From: Treponema sp. OMZ 838
Lineage (GTDB): Bacteria > Spirochaetota > Spirochaetia > Treponematales > Treponemataceae
Length of the DNA: 64,000 nucleotides
Assembly: GCF_000775995.1 (NCBI RefSeq)
Contig: NZ_CP009227.1
Coordinates: 2,028,296-2,092,295 of the forward strand
Reading direction: 5' to 3'
The position numbers were made by a program, and so were the translations under genes. Shown here piece after piece: positions 24,410 through 34,753 of the stretch. A model generated the notes under the pieces. It was not told the origin of the DNA, ran no database searches, and was given only the letters and a program-made list of their open reading frames with translations. Every line of letters begins with the position of its first letter. Positions within the stretch are counted from its first letter, which is position 1.

Positions 24410-25927
24410 ATGAATTCTCATCCGCTCATCGATGTCGTATTTAACAATCTTAAACCATTTTTAACACATATTCCGTGTCGCTTTCTTCTTGCGTGTTCGG
24501 GCGGTGCTGATTCTACGGCATTACTGTTAGCCTTTCATCGATTACAGACGCGGCTTCGCTGCCGATTAACCGTAGTTACGGTCAACCATAATATCCGCAG
24601 TGCGGAAGAAAGCGCCGCCGATTCAGCCTTTGTCGCCGAGCTGTGCAGCCGTCTGGATCCGCCGGTATCCTGTGTAATCGCGGAAATCCCCGCTGGAGAA
24701 GTTGCACGTTATACAAAGGAACGAAATAGGGGAACCGAAGATGCCGCACGTACGCTGAGATACCGGCTTTTTGAAGAAACTGCCGCTTCCGTTGGTGCCG
24801 ACTATATTGTAACAGCCCATAACCTCAGTGATGTATATGAAACAGTGCTGATGCGGCTCTTCCAAGGCGGCAGTACGGCAAGTTTATCCGTAATGCCGGT
24901 ACGGCGCGGACGGTATTTACGCCCGCTTATTACAGTAGAACGGAGCGATATCGAGGTCTTTTTACGGCAGCAGGGTATCGGATGGCGTGAGGATTCCACC
25001 AATGCAGAAGATACGTATTTGCGTAACCGAATTCGGCACCATCTAGTACCGGCATTGGCTGCGGCTTTCGGCGGGTGGCGCACCGGGCTGGATAAAACAC
25101 TGCAGCGGATTAGTCTGGATCGTTCGTTCTGTGAAGAAGCATTGATAACTGCGCGCAAAACCTTTATCGGTATGACCGGTGCAACCAACGCGGGCGGCAC
25201 GGCAGATTGGAAGCAATGTAAACACGGTGCGCTTACAATCGCGGCGGATTTCTTCGATTCGCTCCATCCCGCGCTGCGGCTCAGGGTGCTTGAACAAGGG
25301 TGCCGTCGGCTCGGTATCGGGACACGGGTTCCGCTTGGCATACTCCTTAGGCTTTCGTCCGAACTCACGGAAGCGCCGGAAATATTGAAGGGAGCGGGGC
25401 AAGAAACAGCGGCAGCTTCGGATGTATCGGAGGCAGTATTGATTGTTCAGGAAAAGCAACCGGATACTCGCTCAAAGATTGCTGCTGCCGGTGCGCTCCG
25501 GTTGGAACGCCGCGGTGATCGTATCCTTCTTTTTGACAGTACTGCCTATCTTACGCTGTATAATCAAAAGTCATATAGTTTGACCATTCCGCAATGCGGC
25601 ATATATGCGTATCCTCTGGGGCAGTTGGAGGTTTATCAAGCTGACAACGGTATCTTTGTGCGGGATAGTACGGAGAAAAGCAGCGGAATAGGCCCTTTTA
25701 CGCTCCCCATTTTCGTCAGATCTAGGCGCGGCGGCGATCGGATTCAAATGAAATCCGGAAATGTAAAAGAAGTAAAAAAAATTTTAAATGAATGGCAGGT
25801 TGATTCACTTGCCCGCGAACTTTTGCCGATTATCATAGAAGATACTTGTATTCGGAGGCGTACTCGTATACGCGCCTTGTATGGCAGCTTCCTTGGATAT
25901 AAAAACTGGTTTGTGGAGGAACAATAG
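24410..25927 (+). CDS. tilS: tRNA(Ile)-lysidine synthase
   Basis: A 505-residue N-type ATP pyrophosphatase that converts C34 of tRNA-Ile(CAU) to lysidine, which is essential for AUA decoding. The PP-loop is ACSGGADST (about residues 28-36) and VNHNIRSAEESAADSAFV is the next conserved block. LRYRLFEE and VTAHNLSDVYETVLMRLFQGG follow, as does the RPLI segment. The C-terminal TilS domain ends with FVRSRRGGDRIQMKSGNVKE and a KK-rich element. The start is uncertain: ATG 24389 and ATG 24410 are both in frame and neither has a clear ribosome site. The next gene begins 1 base after its stop. Confidence 0.92.
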   Translation: MNSHPLIDVVFNNLKPFLTHIPCRFLLACSGGADSTALLLAFHRLQTRLRCRLTVVTVNHNIRSAEESAADSAFVAELCSRLDPPVSCVIAEIPAGEVARYTKERNRGTEDAARTLRYRLFEETAASVGADYIVTAHNLSDVYETVLMRLFQGGSTASLSVMPVRRGRYLRPLITVERSDIEVFLRQQGIGWREDSTNAEDTYLRNRIRHHLVPALAAAFGGWRTGLDKTLQRISLDRSFCEEALITARKTFIGMTGATNAGGTADWKQCKHGALTIAADFFDSLHPALRLRVLEQGCRRLGIGTRVPLGILLRLSSELTEAPEILKGAGQETAAASDVSEAVLIVQEKQPDTRSKIAAAGALRLERRGDRILLFDSTAYLTLYNQKSYSLTIPQCGIYAYPLGQLEVYQADNGIFVRDSTEKSSGIGPFTLPIFVRSRRGGDRIQMKSGNVKEVKKILNEWQVDSLARELLPIIIEDTCIRRRTRIRALYGSFLGYKNWFVEEQ

Positions 25928-25928
25928 A

Positions 25929-28013
25929 ATGCTCAAGCATATAAAACGGATGATTCCGCTTACAGAAGCGTTGTTTATGCTATTACTACCTGTTACTGCG
26001 GCTTATTCGCAAACAGTAAACCGTGAACTGCAGCAGATTAATACCTCGTATGCACTGCAATATTTACAAAAAGCCGCGGCGCTCTATACCGATGCAAACT
26101 ATGCGGAAGCTCTTGAATACACCGAAAAAGGCATGACTTTTGACGATTCCTTTGCGGACTTTTTTTATTTAAAGGCTCAATGTCTTCTTCAGTTGAACGG
26201 TACCCGTGCACAATGCCTTGATGCCGCGGAAACGGCATTGACTTCGGGATTAAAGTTGCGTATCTATAACCGTGATAATCTCGTTCTCCTGCTTGCCCGC
26301 CTTTATACTGAAACGGGACGCTACAACGAAGCAATTCAAGTGTTGGATTCGCTTGCCTTTGATTTCGCCGACCGTGACTTTTACCGCGCTTCTGCGCTCT
26401 ATGGGGTAGGACGTGACGGGCAGGCGCGGGATGTAATCGAAACTGCGTTAAACCGTTGGAGTTTTGATGTTCGGTTCCCTCGGCTGTTCTTTTTACAAGA
26501 GAGGGATAAAGCGATGACCCGCGCGGGGAAAAAACTTGCCGACTCTCTTTTGCAGCAACTTTATGTCTGGATTGAACAGGCGCCGTCTCTGGCAGTGTAT
26601 GCCGCTCCCTTTGATCCTAACCCGCAGGAAAACAGCCGCCGTTTAAAAGTGTACCGTAATATGTATGCAACGGGCACTCAAAACCTTGATGCTCGGACGC
26701 AGCTTGCCGCGGTGCTTGCGGAGCTTCGGTATGGCGTTATCGAAGAAAAGACCGCTGTCGAAGAATTTTTTGCCGTAACCGTTGCCGCCCATTTGCCGCA
26801 AAGGGAAAATGGTAAAGCGCCCGTGTTTGCCTTGTATTCCGATCAGCTGATTGAGTTGTGCCGGCTGACCGGTACGGACGCTATGAGGAAAGAGATTGGT
26901 AACCGCCTTAAAAGTTTTAGCGGCGTGCTCTTAGAGGACGATAACCGTGACGGCATCTCCAACGCGGCTGTTTTTTTTGAACAGGGACGCCCCGTATCGG
27001 CCTTTTTCGATCTCAATCAGGATGAGGTGTATGAATATCAGATACAGTGCAATTTCGGCGCCCCTGATCGTATTGTTACGCCGAAGAACGGTTATGCCAT
27101 TCAATATGACAGCTATCCGGCAGTGCATTCGATTGTGCAAAAGACGGAAAAGCGGGAATATATCATGCGTCCGCTTGCACTTCGATGGGAGCCGGTTGCT
27201 CAGACCGAACTTGATTTAAGACTGCGCGATACCGATGCGGAGGCGCCGGCTTTCTTTACGCTGCGGTTACGCAACAATGCCCGCCTGCTGCAAGAACATG
27301 ATTTTATCTTTTCGGTATTATACAGTGAAGAACCTTCACCGTTGGATACAAATGCGGTTATGCGGATGCACTTTGAAGACGGCCGGATTATTTCGGCTGA
27401 AATCAAGACGGGAATACAAACGCTTGCACTTGCCCGGTATCGGAACGGCGTACTTGCACAAAAAGAGTATGACTATGACGGCGACGGATTTTTTGAGGTG
27501 CTGGAACAATACGGCAAACAGGGAAAGCTCGATAAAATTTCGGTTGATATCAATAAAAATAAGTTGTTTGAATATTATGAACTTTACAAGACGGACGGAA
27601 CGGTCATAAAAAATTGGGATGAAAATGAAGACGGAACACCGGAAATTCAGTATACGCAGTTTCCGTCGGGAAATGCTCAGACGGTGTGGAAGCACCGGTA
27701 TTCGGGGCTTCCGGTGTCGGTATACTATAAAAAAGGAACACCGGAACGCTTGACTATCGGCAAAACGAGTATGCCGCTGATAAAAGATCCGTCGCACAAT
27801 GTATACTGGCTCGAAATGCGCCCCTCTTTCTCGGATAAGGTCGCTGAAAAACTGATAGAGTTGTTTAAGAATACCGATTCCGATGTAGAAGGGCGGACGA
27901 TGATAATCGGAAGTTATGAGCTCTATGCCGTCCGCTCCGAAGGCGCCGTGTTCGTTCAAATGTTGCGCGTTCCCAATCGGGCAGCTCCTGTAACAGCAGA
28001 GGGGCAAAAGTGA
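25929..28013 (+). CDS. exported TPR-repeat protein of unknown function
   Basis: A 694-residue protein with an N-terminal signal peptide (KHIKRM, then a hydrophobic core ending in AYSQ). TPR-like helical repeats lie in about residues 25-170 (YLQKAAALYTDANYAEALEY and following). The C-terminal half (about 330-600) is rich in short beta elements with repeated acidic DxDGDGxxE-type turns such as YDYDGDGFFEVLEQY and DENEDGTPEIQYTQ, suggesting calcium binding. GTGGAGGAACAATAG gives a good ribosome site overlapping the tilS stop. It overlaps the protease gene downstream by 4 bases, so the two products probably act together in the periplasm. No named family is recognised. Confidence 0.75.
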   Translation: MLKHIKRMIPLTEALFMLLLPVTAAYSQTVNRELQQINTSYALQYLQKAAALYTDANYAEALEYTEKGMTFDDSFADFFYLKAQCLLQLNGTRAQCLDAAETALTSGLKLRIYNRDNLVLLLARLYTETGRYNEAIQVLDSLAFDFADRDFYRASALYGVGRDGQARDVIETALNRWSFDVRFPRLFFLQERDKAMTRAGKKLADSLLQQLYVWIEQAPSLAVYAAPFDPNPQENSRRLKVYRNMYATGTQNLDARTQLAAVLAELRYGVIEEKTAVEEFFAVTVAAHLPQRENGKAPVFALYSDQLIELCRLTGTDAMRKEIGNRLKSFSGVLLEDDNRDGISNAAVFFEQGRPVSAFFDLNQDEVYEYQIQCNFGAPDRIVTPKNGYAIQYDSYPAVHSIVQKTEKREYIMRPLALRWEPVAQTELDLRLRDTDAEAPAFFTLRLRNNARLLQEHDFIFSVLYSEEPSPLDTNAVMRMHFEDGRIISAEIKTGIQTLALARYRNGVLAQKEYDYDGDGFFEVLEQYGKQGKLDKISVDINKNKLFEYYELYKTDGTVIKNWDENEDGTPEIQYTQFPSGNAQTVWKHRYSGLPVSVYYKKGTPERLTIGKTSMPLIKDPSHNVYWLEMRPSFSDKVAEKLIELFKNTDSDVEGRTMIIGSYELYAVRSEGAVFVQMLRVPNRAAPVTAEGQK

Positions 28014-29860
28014 GATTGAGCCGGTTTTTGTATAACATATCCGTGCTGATTGTACTTTTGGTTACTTTCGGCGCCTGTACCTCCGTTACTCCCTCTTTTT
28101 CTCAAAGCGTCAATTACACGGACGGCCGCAGTGTGATACAGGAGATTGAAGCTGTCCGCGGTCTTATTGCAGAAAAACCGCTCGATGCCCTATTGCGGGC
28201 AAAGCGTTTAACACTGTATACCGAACGTACCGATGAAATAAACACATTGTATCAAGACGCTCAGAGCGCTGTTGAAGAATTGTTTTTTAGGGCTGTCGAA
28301 AACGGTACATGGGATGAAGCGCTCAAAATATTCCGATCGCTCACCGCATTAGGACATACGCCTGCACAGTGGAGTGAGAAAAAACTCATGTCGGCGCAGC
28401 GGAATAAATGGAAAGAAAAGAAATTTGATGCGCTGATTCAGGATATTGCCCGATTATCAGACGGGATACATGATGCACCGTCGTTGGAAACGGTTCGAAA
28501 GATGATGAAAGGAACCGTAACGGTGTGGGTAGACCGCGGTATGACGATTGAAAAAGGGTTGGGGAGAGCCGACCGGATGATCGGTTCGGGCTTTTTTATC
28601 GACGCTAACGGCTATCTCATTACAAACTATCATGTTATTCAAAGCGAAGTTGATCCCGAATACGAAGGGTTTTCCCGTGTGTACATCAAGCGTGCGGAAA
28701 ATCCTACGGTACGGATACCGGCAAAGGTAGTCGGCTGGGATACGACATTCGACCTTGCGCTTCTTAAAACGGAGATTAATCCCGAAGTGTATTTTCAGCT
28801 CGGCTCTTCGGAAGACTTAAACATCGGCAGTAGAATCTATGCGATCGGCTCGCCCGCCGGATTGGAGCAGACGCTTACTTCCGGTATCGTGTCGGCGCAA
28901 AACCGGCGTCTTCTGTCTTTAGGCAGCGTATTGCAGATTGATGCGCCTGTTAATCACGGCAGCTCAGGCGGGCCGATTATCGACGAGGCGGGCAGGGTAC
29001 AGGCAATTGTGTTTGCCGGTCTTGAACGCAACGAGGGCTTAAACTTTGCGATACCGGTGGAACTGCTGCGGCTTATCCTCCCACAGCTCTATGCAGGCGG
29101 TGAAACCGTTCATGCGTGGATGTCTTGCTATGGCGTTTCCGTGAAGGAATCGCCTCAGCAGGCGGCCGGTACGGAACTGGTCTATGCAGTGCCGGGCTCG
29201 TCCGCGTCTGTTATTCCCGCCGGTGCCGTTATTACTCATCTGAATGGGCGGGCGGTTCCCAGCTTGGAAGCACTTCAGGCCGAGCTGATGCGGTTGAGTG
29301 CCGGTACTATCATTAAGATTTCAGGCTATGCGCCCCTGCATACTCCTGCCGCGAATGCCGCTCGTACTACCGGCTCAGATATCGCTGCAAACGTCAGTAT
29401 CGCCCCCGATGCAATCGCCAGCTCAACAGGCAATACCGAAAATGCAAATGCCAGCACTATGCCTGATGCAATCGGCAATATGGGAGGGGCGGAACAAGGC
29501 GAGCACCGTTGGGAAAAAACGCGGCAGGATTGGTACATACAGCTGGAAGCCCGTCCCAAACAGCCTGCCGAGCTGGTGTATCGTAAGGATAGCCGTGCGC
29601 GGGCTATGCTGCCGGTGTATGGTATGTATCTTGAAAGTGCCGGCGGAAGAAAGGCTTTCCGGATAACGGAAGTTATTCCCGGCAGCTACGCCGATGAAAC
29701 AGGCTTTTCCGCCGGAGATTATCTTGAAATCCGTGATATGGAAGTACAAAAAGCCGAGGATGCGCTGTTCACCCGGATTTATACCAAACGCCGGAAATCC
29801 GCTTATCTCGATACCTTTATGAACATCTGGGCATACCTAGACAATCCGTCATATTTTTAG
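28010..29860 (+). CDS. trypsin-like (HtrA/DegP-type) serine protease lipoprotein with PDZ domains
   Basis: A 616-residue protein that begins at GTG overlapping the previous stop (GTGA). The signal peptide ends in VTFGAC (lipid-anchored Cys23). A helical region (about residues 35-165) precedes the protease domain with the triad NYHVI (His208), FDLALLKT (Asp248) and NHGSSGGP (Ser319). A PDZ domain follows at about 360-435, then a low-complexity Ala/Asn/Ser linker (about 440-490), and a second PDZ-like region with ITEVIPGSYADETGFSAGDY. HtrA proteins degrade or refold envelope proteins; a lipoprotein form with a helical N-terminal domain is unusual. It is coupled to the TPR protein. Confidence 0.85.
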   Translation: MRLSRFLYNISVLIVLLVTFGACTSVTPSFSQSVNYTDGRSVIQEIEAVRGLIAEKPLDALLRAKRLTLYTERTDEINTLYQDAQSAVEELFFRAVENGTWDEALKIFRSLTALGHTPAQWSEKKLMSAQRNKWKEKKFDALIQDIARLSDGIHDAPSLETVRKMMKGTVTVWVDRGMTIEKGLGRADRMIGSGFFIDANGYLITNYHVIQSEVDPEYEGFSRVYIKRAENPTVRIPAKVVGWDTTFDLALLKTEINPEVYFQLGSSEDLNIGSRIYAIGSPAGLEQTLTSGIVSAQNRRLLSLGSVLQIDAPVNHGSSGGPIIDEAGRVQAIVFAGLERNEGLNFAIPVELLRLILPQLYAGGETVHAWMSCYGVSVKESPQQAAGTELVYAVPGSSASVIPAGAVITHLNGRAVPSLEALQAELMRLSAGTIIKISGYAPLHTPAANAARTTGSDIAANVSIAPDAIASSTGNTENANASTMPDAIGNMGGAEQGEHRWEKTRQDWYIQLEARPKQPAELVYRKDSRARAMLPVYGMYLESAGGRKAFRITEVIPGSYADETGFSAGDYLEIRDMEVQKAEDALFTRIYTKRRKSAYLDTFMNIWAYLDNPSYF

Positions 29861-29917
29861 AAATAAAAGCAACCGCATGAGAAATATTTAAAGCGATTGC
29901 TTTCTTCTTATGCCTTA

Positions 29918-30101
29918 TGCGAAATTTTATCCAAAATTTCGCATTTTTTTCAACAGATGGGAAAACACATCAGGCAGAGTAAATCGGAATCGCAGAAGAA
30001 TTGAGGCTGTGAGACCATTTGAACCGCGAAGAGGTTCAACTCTGGTTGAACAGCCTCAATTCTTCTGCGGGGTTGCTAAAAAACAGCCTGATGTGTTTTC
30101 C
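29918..30101. repeat. inverted-repeat element A, copy 2
   Basis: The same architecture and orientation as copy 1. An A/T hairpin (29918-29943) is followed by a 16-bp outer stem (29960-29975 with 30086-30101) and an 18-bp inner stem (29992-30009 with 30051-30068), around the identical core. Compared with copy 1, both stems carry several substitutions, each matched on the other arm. It fills the gap between the convergent protease and MsrAB genes and touches the msrAB stop at 30102. Confidence 0.85.
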
Positions 30102-31184
30102 TTAGTCGGTTACGTATTGTTTATAGTCTCCGTAGCCGGCGGCGTCCATTTCTTCGTAGGGAACAAATCGTAACGAAGCTCCGTTGATGCAATAGCGCAA
30201 GCCTGTTTTATCCTGCGGGCCGTCGTCAAAAACGTGACCTAAATGCGCGCCGCCGGTTTTTGAGGTAACTTCAATCCGTTCCATACCGTGGCTGCTGTCG
30301 TGCGTAAAATCAACCGCCTGCGAGGTAATCGGTTTGGTAAAGCTCGGCCATCCGCAGCCTGCATCGTATTTATCGCTCGAAGAAAAAAGCGGTTTTCCCG
30401 TAACAACATCAACGTAAATTCCCTTTCCTTCAAACTTATCATACTCGCTGGTAAAGGGACGTTCGGTTGCTTTCTCCTGTGTTACACTGTATTGCAGCGG
30501 TGTCAGCCGTTCCTTAATCTGTTTTGCATCCGGCATTTTGAACTTCGCTTCGTCATGCAGGGGTAGGGAGGCAAGGCTTAAATTGATATGACAGTACCCG
30601 TTGGGATTTTTTTCAAGATAATCTTGATGATAGTCTTCCGCCAATACGAAGTTCCGCAGCGGTTCCGTTTCTACTGCAAGCGGGCGTGCATATTGTGTCT
30701 GCATCCGTTTTAAAAAAGCTTGAATAACCGGTACATCTTTCTTATCGGTGTAGTAAATGCCGGTACGGTATTGCCTGCCGACATCATTTCCCTGCTTATT
30801 TACGGAAAGCGGGTCAATGATGCGGAAATAGTGTTCCAATAGTTCTTCGAGTGCGATAACGCCGGTATTATAGGTTATCTTGACGGTTTCGGCATGATCG
30901 GTGCCGTGTATTTGCTGATAATTCGTCGTATCGGTAGTGCCGTTCGCATATCCCGTATCGGTTTCGACGACACCTGCGATACGGCGGAAGTATCCTTCAA
31001 CACCCCAAAAGCAGCCTCCCGCCAAATAAATCTCTTTTATATTCCCCGCCGTTACCATAGCTGTTCCTCCGTTTTTGTTTTCATTCTGCAGTCTATGCCT
31101 TTCCCCTGCTTGTGCTTTCATACAGCTGCAGAGAGTTAGAGCAATGCAGAGCGGCAGTGCTAAATGAATACGTTTATAAATCAT
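30102..31184 (-). CDS. msrAB: fused peptide-methionine sulfoxide reductase MsrA-MsrB lipoprotein
   Basis: A 360-residue bifunctional repair enzyme. The signal peptide ends in LTLCSC (lipid-anchored Cys21). The MsrA domain (about residues 50-200) has the active site [11 protein letters not shown] (Cys58), and MsrB (about 220-350) has DAGCGWPSF and the catalytic LRYCING (Cys332). MsrA reduces the S form and MsrB the R form of methionine sulfoxide. Being lipid-anchored outside the inner membrane, it would protect envelope proteins from host oxidants and needs an electron donor not found here. GGAG is about 14 bases before the ATG. Confidence 0.93.
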   Translation of the reverse strand: MIYKRIHLALPLCIALTLCSCMKAQAGERHRLQNENKNGGTAMVTAGNIKEIYLAGGCFWGVEGYFRRIAGVVETDTGYANGTTDTTNYQQIHGTDHAETVKITYNTGVIALEELLEHYFRIIDPLSVNKQGNDVGRQYRTGIYYTDKKDVPVIQAFLKRMQTQYARPLAVETEPLRNFVLAEDYHQDYLEKNPNGYCHINLSLASLPLHDEAKFKMPDAKQIKERLTPLQYSVTQEKATERPFTSEYDKFEGKGIYVDVVTGKPLFSSSDKYDAGCGWPSFTKPITSQAVDFTHDSSHGMERIEVTSKTGGAHLGHVFDDGPQDKTGLRYCINGASLRFVPYEEMDAAGYGDYKQYVTD

Positions 31185-31336
31185 TATCTTGCTTTTCAGC
31201 TCCTTGTTATACCCAAGAGGGGGTATCCGATCGAAGAATGGTATGCCTTGGGGATGTCTTAAAAGTTGGTTACTTTTTCGATATCCCCAAAAGACAAACT
31301 AATTTTTTATAGTAGATAAAAAGCTGTAATACCGGG

Positions 31337-32194
31337 TTATTCTTGTTTTTTCTCCAGCGACTTTAAAGCATTGAGCGCCGCTTTGGAATCCTGCTGTGCA
31401 ACAGCAATCAGTTCAATGATGTGCGGGTATTTTGCCAAAAAGTCTCCCCATTTTGTCAGCCGGTCTATCTGGAATTGTTCCGAAGCTGCGTATTGTGCTT
31501 CTTTTGCCGCAGTTTCTGCCAAAAGCATTTCGCGCTTCTGTTCATACGTGTTATAAGCCTGTTCTGCAATCTTATAAGTATGAATATCGGGGATGGTGAG
31601 TTTGGTTAAGGTAACGGCTTCGGCAGAAAAGTCTTCACCGGTTGTTTTTATGAGTTCGTTTTTGAGCTTTTCCGAAAGTGTATGATAATCGGTTTTTACT
31701 TGCTGATATTCGTAGGGATTGTCGATCAGTTCCGAAACATACCGGTACATAATTGTCTGCAACGCCGCGCGTATATGCGAATCGATATACGAGTCAAGGG
31801 CTTCTTGCGTCTGTATGGTGTTTTTTTCGATAATTGATACCAACTTTTCAGGTTTCAGCGTAACGAGGGCATCGATACCGAATGCCCACGAAAAATTATC
31901 TTTTGTATTCAATATTTTAGCGTATCGGTCTGCCGACGGGAGCGAACCGTCCGCCGCGTAATTTACTTGCCGGGGCGTTAGGTCAAATACCAGTATCTGT
32001 GCATTCGTAGGAACAATCCGCTCCCATCGCCAGGTAAAATTTCCGGGCATAATCGCTTGGGGGTAATAGCCTCCCGACTTTGACAGCATGACACCGTATT
32101 TTCCCGCAGGAACTGAGAATTGCGTCCATCCGAAAAAGAACACTGCTCCTGCACACGCGAGTACAATTACTGTAATAATACTTACCTTTTTCAT
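31337..32194 (-). CDS. SPFH/Band-7-like membrane-anchored protein
   Basis: A 285-residue protein with one N-terminal TM segment (about residues 4-24). The SPFH-like domain starts FSVPAGKYGVMLSKSGG, with MPGNFTWRWERIVPTN, then a region with LTPRQVNYAADGSL and long helices (about 100-270) including an Ala/Glu-rich coiled-coil stretch. The assignment is by overall shape rather than a diagnostic motif. GAGG lies 9 bases before ATG 32194. It starts 22 bases after the chemoreceptor stop on the same strand, so the two are probably one operon. Confidence 0.65.
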   Translation of the reverse strand: MKKVSIITVIVLACAGAVFFFGWTQFSVPAGKYGVMLSKSGGYYPQAIMPGNFTWRWERIVPTNAQILVFDLTPRQVNYAADGSLPSADRYAKILNTKDNFSWAFGIDALVTLKPEKLVSIIEKNTIQTQEALDSYIDSHIRAALQTIMYRYVSELIDNPYEYQQVKTDYHTLSEKLKNELIKTTGEDFSAEAVTLTKLTIPDIHTYKIAEQAYNTYEQKREMLLAETAAKEAQYAASEQFQIDRLTKWGDFLAKYPHIIELIAVAQQDSKAALNALKSLEKKQE

Positions 32195-32216
32195 AGTCAT
32201 CATCCTCTACAGCCGG

Positions 32217-34319
32217 CTAGACTTTAAACTTGCCGACTTCATCCGTTAAGTTTTCGATACTTCGTTTATTCTTCTGCGTTATGTTATTGACTTCTTGAAC
32301 GGCGTTATTGATCTGCGCCGCTCCTATCGCCATTTCGTTCATGCCGTCGGTAATGATGCGGGTAAGATCATCCAGTTTTCGCATCTCTTCAGCAACGCTT
32401 TCCCCGCCTTTTAGCATCTCTTCGGAGCCTTCTTGTACTTCTATCGTTACCGTATTGATGTTCTTGATGGCGGTTAATACTTCTTTACTGCCGTTTTCCT
32501 GTTCACGCATTGCATGGGTCAGGCTATTGCTCATATCCTTCACTTGTCCTGCTAGGTTAAATATGGTATTGAATTTTCCTTCTACGGTCTTGGAAGATGC
32601 TGAAAGTGTTTCGATTTCTCCGCTGAGCATTTTAAGGGTCTTTGTAATATTTTTTCCTTGAGCCGCGGAATCTTCTGCCAATTTGCGGATTTCATCCGCG
32701 ACAACAGCAAAACCTTTTCCCGCCTCGCCTGCATGAGCGGCTTCGATGGCCGCATTCATTGCGAGCAAGTTTGTTTGGGATGCAATATGCTGAATAACGC
32801 TCGATGCTTCCATCAGCGAGCCGGATTCTTCGGCTATTTTTTGTGTTACGGTATTCGAGGTTACAAGCGTTGCTTTACCGTCGTCGGTTGCGGTTGTCAG
32901 GCTTTTTACTGCACCGTTTGCCTTTTCGAGTGTATCGGTAATGGAGGCGATGTTGGCCACCATCTGCTCAATCGAAGATGAAGACTGTGCAACGCTTGCC
33001 GCTTGTATTTGGATACTGGCGTTGAGTTGCTTAATAGTGCGGACAATTTCCTCAACGGTTGCTGCCGTTTCGGTCACACTTGCCGCTTGGGTTAAAGTCT
33101 GCCGCTTTACACCTTCGATATTGACACTGATTTGATTCACTGCACTTGCGGTTTCTACCATATTATCTGCGAGTTCATTGCCGATCGTTTGCATCTCAGC
33201 GCTATTGGTCCCGATCGATTTTATTGCATGAGCGATTTTTTCAATGGTTTGGTTAAAAAATTCGGACAAATCGGTAATTTCATCATTCCCCGTAACCGGC
33301 AGTCTGACTGTCAAATTACCTTCGCCTTGTGAAATATCTTTTAATGCATATACCGCCGTTTGAATAGGTTTGACTAGTTTAGCGGCCACAAGATACACGA
33401 TGAGAAGTGCCCCGATCAGTATGAATAATCCGATAGTTATCATAGAACCGGTGAGTGAATCGACCGTTCCCATAAACTCGTGATAGGGCGCATTAACAAC
33501 GATTGTCCAGCCTGAGATATTGCTTTTTGCGTATGCGGCTATTTTTGAAATTCCCGTATATTCATAGTATCCAACAGCGGGCTGTTGTGCTTTTAAGGCG
33601 ATTTGTTCGAATGCCCCAAGGCTTACTAAGTCCGGATCGGTTTTTGCTAATTCGGAGGCATTAAAAAGCGCTTCCACTAAGGGAAAGTCCCTGTCGGCAA
33701 TGGTAGTTCCCGTTAAACCCATGATGTAGCAGAAACCGCTTTCACCGACAACGATATCTGCGATATTTTGTGCAAGCAATAGTCCCTTGACATCGGCGGA
33801 AAGGACACTGTGAATGTGCCGATTTTCATCGAATATCGGTACTGCGAGGGTGATGACGAGCGTTCCGTTTACCCGTTCTCTATACGGCTCCGAAATAAAG
33901 GGTGTTCCCGAAATGGCTGTCCGGAACCATGCTCTGTCGCCTACTTGAACGGTTCCTCCACCATAATAGAATGTGCCGTTAGGATCGGTTATATCCAGTT
34001 CAATAATTTTACTGTTTGTCTCGGTTTCTGCTTGTAAGAGTGCAACCCGTTCTTGATATGAATATGCGGGATCGGTTAAAAAAGGCATACGCGCAATACC
34101 GTTAAGGAATTGATAGAGTGCGCTTATTCTTCCGTCAATAATGTTTGCGACATCTACTGCTTTGTCCGTTAAATGCGTTTCGACTTTTTCGGTTACTGCT
34201 TTACGTGCAATCCAGTTTGCCAGTACTGCTTCGGTAATACCGGCAAACATGACAAGAAGGCCGAAAACAAGGATGAGTTTATAGCGGATTGAAAACCGTT
34301 TCGGTGTTGTTTTTGCCAT
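32217..34319 (-). CDS. methyl-accepting chemotaxis protein (dCache-type)
   Basis: A 700-residue chemoreceptor with TM1 near residues 15-33, a dCache-like periplasmic sensor (about 38-290, including [20 protein letters not shown]) and TM2 near 300-325. HAMP and the MCP signalling domain contain [20 protein letters not shown]. No C-terminal CheR-docking pentapeptide. AAAGGAG lies 11 bases before ATG 34319; the frame also opens at TTG 34340. It is a paralogue of the receptor at 10217-12316, similar over its whole length but divergent in the ligand domain, so it probably senses a different ligand. The SPFH-like gene follows. Confidence 0.93.
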   Translation of the reverse strand: MAKTTPKRFSIRYKLILVFGLLVMFAGITEAVLANWIARKAVTEKVETHLTDKAVDVANIIDGRISALYQFLNGIARMPFLTDPAYSYQERVALLQAETETNSKIIELDITDPNGTFYYGGGTVQVGDRAWFRTAISGTPFISEPYRERVNGTLVITLAVPIFDENRHIHSVLSADVKGLLLAQNIADIVVGESGFCYIMGLTGTTIADRDFPLVEALFNASELAKTDPDLVSLGAFEQIALKAQQPAVGYYEYTGISKIAAYAKSNISGWTIVVNAPYHEFMGTVDSLTGSMITIGLFILIGALLIVYLVAAKLVKPIQTAVYALKDISQGEGNLTVRLPVTGNDEITDLSEFFNQTIEKIAHAIKSIGTNSAEMQTIGNELADNMVETASAVNQISVNIEGVKRQTLTQAASVTETAATVEEIVRTIKQLNASIQIQAASVAQSSSSIEQMVANIASITDTLEKANGAVKSLTTATDDGKATLVTSNTVTQKIAEESGSLMEASSVIQHIASQTNLLAMNAAIEAAHAGEAGKGFAVVADEIRKLAEDSAAQGKNITKTLKMLSGEIETLSASSKTVEGKFNTIFNLAGQVKDMSNSLTHAMREQENGSKEVLTAIKNINTVTIEVQEGSEEMLKGGESVAEEMRKLDDLTRIITDGMNEMAIGAAQINNAVQEVNNITQKNKRSIENLTDEVGKFKV

Positions 34320-34753
34320 CGTGCTAAGACTCCTTTCCAAACATGGATTTTATTTTTTTAACCGATTACAAATTAACGGGGTCTCACGGTAAAATTATTA
34401 TCCGTCCGGCTCTATACTATCTATACTGTATAATAGTAGATGTATTCTAGCCCTTTTGCGTATCACTGTCTATGCTCAGAATGGTAATGTCCCGCGTAAA
34501 GGACTAAAACATGCGTGACTTATGTACCCGTTATCCTGTAAAAATAAAAATAAATTTATTTATTTATTTTCTTGACAACGCGGTAGAGGCATTGTAGGAT
34601 TAAATAATACTGGAATGAGTATGAGCATTATAGGCCAATATATCAATTATACAAGCAGTTATTATTTATACTTAGATAAGTGCTTGTATTGTTGGTTTGG
34701 TGCTGTTTTCGACTCTATTTTCAGGTTTATGTAATTTAAGGAGGCACTGTAGA
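34320..34753 (+). promoter_or_regulatory. promoter region of the glutamate fermentation island
   Basis: This gap between divergent genes carries TTGACA (34572-34577) and TAGGAT (34595-34600) at 17-base spacing, about 155 bases before hgdH. Downstream, in the presumed leader, an 8-base inverted repeat (TACAAGCA at 34650-34657, TGCTTGTA at 34681-34688) could form a hairpin or bind a regulator. AAGGAGG precedes hgdH. Apart from an A/T-rich stretch at 34540-34570, I see nothing else here. Confidence 0.55.
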
